Shown one piece after another: positions 5,711-9,966 of a stretch of 9,966 nt of DNA. Position 1 is the stretch's first letter. Every line of letters begins with the position of its first letter. This stretch comes from Anaerolineales bacterium (GTDB taxonomy: Bacteria; Chloroflexota; Anaerolineae; Anaerolineales; UBA11657), in assembly GCA_947503585.1 (NCBI GenBank), contig CANNEJ010000035.1, positions 1-9,966 of the forward strand. The letters run 5' to 3'. Both the position numbers and the translations under genes were made by a program. The notes below the pieces were generated by a model that was not told where the DNA came from, did no database searches, and worked only from the letters and a program-made list of their open reading frames with translations.

Positions 5711-6568
5711 TTAAGCAAACAATGAAGACATATGGCGTTCTTCCACTAGTTGACTCATCGCGGTGTCGGATGGGCGGCTCTGAAAACGGTTAGCCGCGTC
5801 AAGTATCCGGGGCAGTAAATGAATATCACCGGCTGAGTTTAGAAATATGTTGGATCTGCCCAATACCCAGTGCACCGCTAAGTCAATGTCGGGCTGTTTT
5901 GTGAGCGGCTCGTACCAAACACTAGATGTCCGGTTTTTGCTGCCCCACGGTCCACAGGTGATTGATTTGATCGTCTGTACAGCCACCTGACGTTCCGCAC
6001 ATAGTTTCAACAACGCTTCAAAATCGGAGATATATTTGTTGTCTTGTTTCATCACAAAGTTGTAAGGCAGTAAAACCGAGTCGAAGTCAAAGTGGTTCAG
6101 ACTCCGTAGGTGAAATGCAGGAATATTCAAACCGTGTCCGGTGACGCCAATGAATCTTACCAAGCCTTCCTGGCGCGCTTCAATAGCTGCTTTGAGTGCA
6201 CCGTTGTCCCCCATTGCTTCGTCCCACTCGTCAGGATGTCCCAAGTTATGCAATTGAATGAGGTCAAACGAATCGACGCGCAGTCGTGCGAGCGACTGAT
6301 GTATCTCGTTGCGCGCTTTGGCATAACTGCGCTCGCCAGTTTTGGTGGCCAGAAAGAAATTCTTTCGGTGTTGTGCCATCCAAGGCCCGATCCGCTCTTC
6401 GGCATTCCCGTAGCTGGCAGCAGTGTCTATGTGGTTGATCCCATATTCCAAAAGCTGATCCAAGGTTTCGTCTGCTTCCACCTGCGTCACACTGCCCAAA
6501 GCAGCAGCGCCAAAGATAATCACGGAACTCATATGGCCGGTGCGCCCAAAGGGTCTTTTCTCAATCAT
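5711..6568 (-). CDS. Aldo/keto reductase
   Basis: This gene encodes 285 residues, a typical AKR barrel length. The NAD(P)H-dependent catalytic tetrad is complete: D48 and Y53 in HIDTAASYGNAE, K76 in FLATKTGER, and H107 in FDLIQLHNL. The N-terminus RPFGRTGHMSSVIIFGAAAL matches the family's first strand. GRSNIFLNSAGDIHLLPRIL (about 237-256) occupies the place of the C-terminal cofactor segment. ATG 6568 has GGAGA six bases upstream, which fixes the start. Such enzymes reduce aldehydes or ketones with NAD(P)H in the cytoplasm; the substrate is not predictable. The gene is intact, moderate in GC and lies just right of the composition break, transcribed toward the lpd remnant. No partner genes are in its operon. 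Confidence 0.9.
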   Translation of the reverse strand: MIEKRPFGRTGHMSSVIIFGAAALGSVTQVEADETLDQLLEYGINHIDTAASYGNAEERIGPWMAQHRKNFFLATKTGERSYAKARNEIHQSLARLRVDSFDLIQLHNLGHPDEWDEAMGDNGALKAAIEARQEGLVRFIGVTGHGLNIPAFHLRSLNHFDFDSVLLPYNFVMKQDNKYISDFEALLKLCAERQVAVQTIKSITCGPWGSKNRTSSVWYEPLTKQPDIDLAVHWVLGRSNIFLNSAGDIHLLPRILDAANRFQSRPSDTAMSQLVEERHMSSLFA

Positions 6569-6914
6569 GACATGTCTCCATTTGGTTGTAAATAGGTATT
6601 AGACTGTAACCGCCCACCACCCCATTGCTTGGGCACCGTGATAAATCCAGAGCAATAGTTAATTGACCGTGTTAAAGGGTTGTGGATAGTGTTGTACTTT
6701 GGCATGTAGGTCACAAGTACATTGACACCAAAATTTAGTTTATGTTTCTATGTATTATACGGCGGTAACAACGAGGTGACAGTTGGGCGGGGTTCGTGTC
6801 GGTGAACATTCTGGGTGCTCAGTAGGTGCACTTCAATTACACGTAGTAGCACTTCGGTGCAGAATAGCTCTATAGTTTATGGTGCCAATATACTCATCTG
6901 GCTTTACATTCATT

Positions 6915-6940
6915 GGTGCTCACCTTGTAGCTAGAGCACC
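6915..6940. repeat. Inverted repeat GGTGCTC/GAGCACC
   Basis: GGTGCTC (6915-6921) and GAGCACC (6934-6940) pair perfectly across a 12-base loop. A third copy of the heptamer lies in direct orientation at 6814-6820. This could be a small operator or a chance repeat; no gene start is close. Confidence 0.3.
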
Positions 6941-8085
6941 TGTGAAACATGTTTAGCAGACTCTACTATTCAATTCGAGATTTGTTAAGTTTATGTGAAT
7001 TCTTCGAGTGAAACTGCCGCCGGGCTGCATGCCGGTTCCTCGACTGACACCTAGACCGATACGATGCAACTTGTGCTGCGTCTTTTTGGTGATAAGCGTT
7101 TAGGGTCTGGACAGTGGGCGCGTTGGTGTTCAGAATTTCGTTGGCAGAAATAGGCTGGCGGGTTTACGAAAGGGAATTTAGCGTTGTACGTTTTTGTCTC
7201 CGTGTATACTGATCGGCTCGCCGGAGGCGTATAGTTGCTCGGTTCCAGCTCGGAGCTTGCGACAAATTTTCAATATGGAGTGGATCAGGGAGACTGGGTG
7301 TATCCGTTATCAGTTTCCGAGGGGTGCCCGACTACAAGATTAGAGGAATCCCTTATTACTTTTGTCAAAATGTTGAGAGGTACGCCGGTGGGTCATCAAG
7401 TTGCGAATGGTAAATGCTTAGGTGGCGCGTATGTATGGCGTTTGCACCAAGATCGTAGAGTACTGTTTCCGCTGCTACTGGGTCGAGCGTCGTCATTGTA
7501 TGCTCGACTGCTCAGCGCGCCCACATCGGATACGTGAGCCAATCGATTCTAAGATGTGTATAACATTGCGGTAACTGCGCCTGTGCGGCAGACACATTGC
7601 GTCCCACGCCGACTTGTCATGAACTTCTCTCAGTTTTCGCTTCTAGAGCAAGTCCAGTCGGTACAATGCTACTTTCGCAATCATCCGGGCGAGTTACTCC
7701 ATTTGGAGATCACGAAAGTGGCAGGTTCGAGCGGTGTGCCACCGCATCCGGAGGAACCGCAAGATCCCGTCTAATAGCCGGGACGTCGGTTGGGCGTATA
7801 TTCATGTCCGCATCAATGCTGCCGCCTGCGTAATACCCGATATCGGCTCGTGCTACAGAGTTTTCGTCTGACGGGATACTTGTAAGCACTTCGATCTGCG
7901 CCATATCCGCTCTAGACCCGTCACCTCCGCGACCAATGGCAAATCCTTAGACTCTATTAAATCCGTACTCACCGAATCGGCATATTCCAGAGCCTACAGT
8001 TCCTAAGACTAGCGCGCCGCGGAGCTCCCAATATAGACTCAGATGTACAATTAACGCTACCTAAATAACCGACTAAATGATAAAT

Positions 8086-8189
8086 AAGCAATTAGTGCTT
8101 TCGACCTACCCCGGGGCAGCCTGCTGAGGCTGCACATCTAGTTGGACCATATGGTATGATTGCGCGTTACACAATTTGGTGAACGTTCA
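8086..8189. repeat. Cluster of five short dyads
   Basis: In 104 bases there are: AAGCA/TGCTT with a five-base loop (8086-8100); palindrome CCCCGGGG (8109-8116); GCAGCCT/AGGCTGC with a GCTG loop (8116-8133), a strong seven-pair stem; palindrome ACCATATGGT (8146-8155); and palindrome TGAACGTTCA (8180-8189). No T-run follows the strong stem, so it is not a standard terminator. The stretch lies 260-360 bases before the glycosyltransferase start. A regulatory, structural-RNA or recombination role is possible but unproven. Confidence 0.4.
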
Positions 8190-8231
8190 TGGGAACTTAG
8201 TTATTCTGGGAGCAGTTCGTAGCTAAATTTA

Positions 8232-8259
8232 AGCCAACATCACTTCAGTTCTGTTGGCT
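8232..8259. repeat. Perfect 8-bp inverted repeat upstream of the glycosyltransferase
   Basis: AGCCAACA (8232-8239) and TGTTGGCT (8252-8259) form a perfect eight-pair stem with a 12-base loop. Read on the minus strand the stem is followed by TTAAATTTAG, so it could be a weak terminator for leftward transcripts. On the plus strand nothing like a U-run follows. Confidence 0.4.
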
Positions 8260-8449
8260 AAAGGTTAAAGCGACAGGTAGATGTTTTGCATAGGCGCCCC
8301 ATAGTTATGTTATGTAAATTAGATATCAGCAGACTGAGAAGCACCCTAAAAGATTTTTATTGTTGCGGTTCTGCAGTGCACCTGCATGTACAAATAGCAT
8401 GCATGATCTGTACGGCGTGCTAGGGGTTAATGTTAGAGGATTATTTAAT

Positions 8450-9790
8450 GTGATACAACATCGGTTGCGCTTCTTTTATTCTTCCGCTTTCGGCTTCTAT
8501 TTTGGGATGCTAGCTTTAGTCTTGGTGTACCTGACATTAGCAATGCTGTACATATTGTATACACCAGCGTGGCAAAACCCTGACGAGCCCGCTCATTATA
8601 ACTATACCCGTCATTTAGTAGAGACTGGAAGCATACCTGTGCTGGAATCTAATGACTACAACCAAGAATACCTAGTGGATATCGTATCACGACGCTTCCC
8701 ACCGGAACTATCTACAGATTCACTACGGTACGAGGGTCATCAGCCGCCGCTATACTATCTGCTACAGGTGCCGATATATCGCAGTGCCAACGGCAGCCTA
8801 CTTGCAATGCGAGTTACATCTGCGATAATTGGTGCGTTAATCGTGATTGTTTCAGGATTGGCCGCGTGGGAGTACTACAACCCACAGGTGCCTATGGCTC
8901 TAGCAACAGCTGGGGTTGTAGCGTTTATTCCCCAACATGTTGCCATGTTGGCAAGTGTCAATAATGACAGCCTTGCTGAATTATGGATGATGGTAGGGTT
9001 CTGGCTCCTGCTGCGAATGCCACTACAGCCCTCAGTGAACGCGTACCGGCTACTCGGTGTCGTTCTTGGACTTGCCTTTTTAACGAAAGCAACTGCGTAC
9101 ATTTTAGTATTTCCATTACTGATGGCGATAGGGTTTGACTGGCGGGCTGGACGTATCAAGCTAAGTGCATTGGGAGTTGTATTGCTGCCCGCGCTGTTGC
9201 TCGGCGGTGTCTGGTGGGTACGTAACTGTTTGGTTTACGGGTGGCCAGATGTGATGGGTCTGCTACGGCACAATGCAGTGGTGGTCGGCCAGCCGCGTAC
9301 TTCAGATTGGCTGCGCGAGTACGGAGTACTCGAAGTGGTCACTAGAATGTGGAATACAACTTTTAATAGTTTCTGGGGGCAATTTGGATGGATGAGTGTT
9401 CCGATGAGCCGGCGAGTATATAGGTTGCTATCGGTTGGCTGTGCCGCTATATTCGTTGGCCTGTTATTTAACAAATCTGGTCCCGCAAGAGGGCTTCGAT
9501 TGCGACATAATCAGGTCTTGGCGTCTGGCGCAGTTGGCACACTCCTCGCCTATTTTTATTATAATTTTAGTTTTGTCCAACACCAAGGTCGATATTTATT
9601 CCCGGCATTACTACCGCTTGCAGTGTGTGCCACTCGCGGCTTGGAAGGCTTAGTATCCAAATTATTTACATCGCGGGTGTTAGCGCCCAAGTATTCTTCT
9701 TGGCTGCCGCTTATTCTCGTTATGACGCTTATCGGGCTTTGCGTCTGGGCTCTGATTGTGTGTGTAATCCGCGGACTTGGTGGGGCATGA
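8450..9790 (+). CDS. Multi-pass membrane glycosyltransferase (DUF2142/GT39-like, GT-C fold)
   Basis: The product is 446 residues, mostly hydrophobic, with a positive N-terminus (MIQHRLRFF) and about ten membrane segments (for example 15-36, 120-140, 150-170, 178-190, 202-226, 240-257, 326-341, 358-373, 385-400, 418-440). The first outer loop holds NPDEPAHYNY (43-52), the acidic pair typical of GT-C enzymes that use lipid-phosphate sugars, followed by EGHQPPLYYLL (95-105). SVNNDSLAEL (169-178) and QHQGRYLFPALLPLAV (377-392) are hallmarks of this family in Chloroflexota and Cyanobacteria. It would move a sugar from a polyprenyl carrier to an unknown acceptor outside the membrane. GTG 8450 is chosen because AGAGGA lies at 8435-8440 with nine-base spacing; ATG 8399 would add 17 residues, TTG 8360 30. 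It stands alone here with no other cell-envelope gene in view. Confidence 0.8.
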   Translation: MIQHRLRFFYSSAFGFYFGMLALVLVYLTLAMLYILYTPAWQNPDEPAHYNYTRHLVETGSIPVLESNDYNQEYLVDIVSRRFPPELSTDSLRYEGHQPPLYYLLQVPIYRSANGSLLAMRVTSAIIGALIVIVSGLAAWEYYNPQVPMALATAGVVAFIPQHVAMLASVNNDSLAELWMMVGFWLLLRMPLQPSVNAYRLLGVVLGLAFLTKATAYILVFPLLMAIGFDWRAGRIKLSALGVVLLPALLLGGVWWVRNCLVYGWPDVMGLLRHNAVVVGQPRTSDWLREYGVLEVVTRMWNTTFNSFWGQFGWMSVPMSRRVYRLLSVGCAAIFVGLLFNKSGPARGLRLRHNQVLASGAVGTLLAYFYYNFSFVQHQGRYLFPALLPLAVCATRGLEGLVSKLFTSRVLAPKYSSWLPLILVMTLIGLCVWALIVCVIRGLGGA

Positions 9791-9966
9791 TGCAAAATAA
9801 TTCACAATACGATGATTAGGACAAACAATTTTGTTTCGTAGGCGAGATGCCCTTTTCTACTGGTTTTTCGAGTTCGAAGTGTAGCACGCATTGGCTGCGG
9901 TTTAACGCAGCTAGACCCCAAACGTTACTCAGCGTAGCAAGTTAAACATTATTTGTTTGCGTGGCC
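9791..9966. other. Non-coding tail of the window
   Basis: No gene was found. The only structure is GCTGCG/CGCAGC (9894-9899 and 9906-9911) with a six-base loop, followed by TAGACCCC and no T-run, so it is at best a weak terminator for the glycosyltransferase transcript. Confidence 0.4.

Larger units (their letters stand above)
6569..8449. other. 1.9-kb gene-poor region
   Basis: No frame on either strand shows a recognisable domain. The longest open frames here (7235-7537 plus, 100 codons from TTG; 7556-7774 plus; 7710-7904 minus) have no ribosome site of note and random-looking composition. A possible promoter, TTGTAC (7184-7189) with a short 15-base spacer to TATACT (7205-7210), points right. 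The heptamer GGTGCTC or its complement occurs at 6814, 6915 and 6934. A small UUCG-type hairpin lies at 6849-6860. No tRNA, CRISPR array or transposase fragment was seen. The right end (8086-8259) is rich in inverted repeats. Confidence 0.55.

Noticed and set aside
6110..6595. 161-codon plus-strand frame
   Set aside because: It is antisense to the intact aldo/keto reductase and has no family resemblance.
7235..7537. 100-codon plus-strand frame from TTG
   Set aside because: There is no clear ribosome site and no recognisable motif, and a frame this long is not surprising somewhere in 1.9 kb of balanced-GC DNA. It is kept only as part of the gene-poor region.
7716..7745. GGTTCGAGC resembling a tRNA T-loop
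   Set aside because: The flanking bases cannot form the five-pair T-stem and no anticodon or acceptor stem is present.
7710..8060. Minus frame of about 115 codons with one internal TAA at 7947
   Set aside because: It looked mildly protein-like, but no motif could be named and no start or partner was found; a chance frame is more likely than a one-stop pseudogene.
9894..9911. GCTGCG/CGCAGC hairpin as a terminator
   Set aside because: There is no T-run on either side, and it lies over 100 bases past the glycosyltransferase stop.

Overview
The window joins two pieces of DNA that look very different. Bases 1 to about 5590 are GC-rich, densely coding and rich in GCC/GGC/GCG codons. From about 5590 to the end the sequence is near-balanced to AT-leaning, sparsely coding and uses many A/T-ending codons. 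The protein types suggest a Chloroflexota (Anaerolineae-like) bacterium: a multi-pass membrane/GAF/coiled-coil sensor, a CoxG plus MoeA-like pair, and a DUF2142/GT39-type membrane glycosyltransferase with NPDEPAHYNY and QGRYLFP motifs. This is an inference from family resemblance; there is no rRNA or other marker to prove it.

Left part. A large sensor-like membrane protein runs on the minus strand off the left edge (1-1578, 526 codons without a stop). It is divergent from a compact plus-strand operon: coxG-like SRPBCC protein (1708-2151), MoeA-like molybdopterin-binding protein (2148-3179), a 26-codon micro-ORF (3176-3256) and a DUF429 protein (3253-3957). Every junction is a 4-base ATGA overlap. 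The micro-ORF carries the best Shine-Dalgarno of the set, while the DUF429 gene has none and starts 3 bases after a small hairpin, so the micro-ORF probably couples DUF429 translation to the operon. CoxG and MoeA-like proteins are normally accessory proteins of molybdenum hydroxylases of the CO-dehydrogenase type, but no enzyme subunit is in view.

Middle. A 387-base gap (3958-4344) holds an antisense protein-like fragment and a perfect 16-bp palindrome. It is followed by an acetamidase/formamidase gene (4345-5310). Immediately behind it, on the opposite strand, lies the broken 3' end of a dihydrolipoamide dehydrogenase gene (5354-about 5595). It has a one-base frameshift and lost everything upstream exactly where base composition changes.

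Right part. An intact aldo/keto reductase (5711-6568, minus) is followed by almost 1.9 kb with no recognisable gene, including a dyad-rich stretch at 8086-8259. A membrane glycosyltransferase (8450-9790, plus) follows, then 176 bases of non-coding DNA. This half reads as an accessory island or an assembly junction. No complete defence, CRISPR, transposon or RNA gene was seen in the window.
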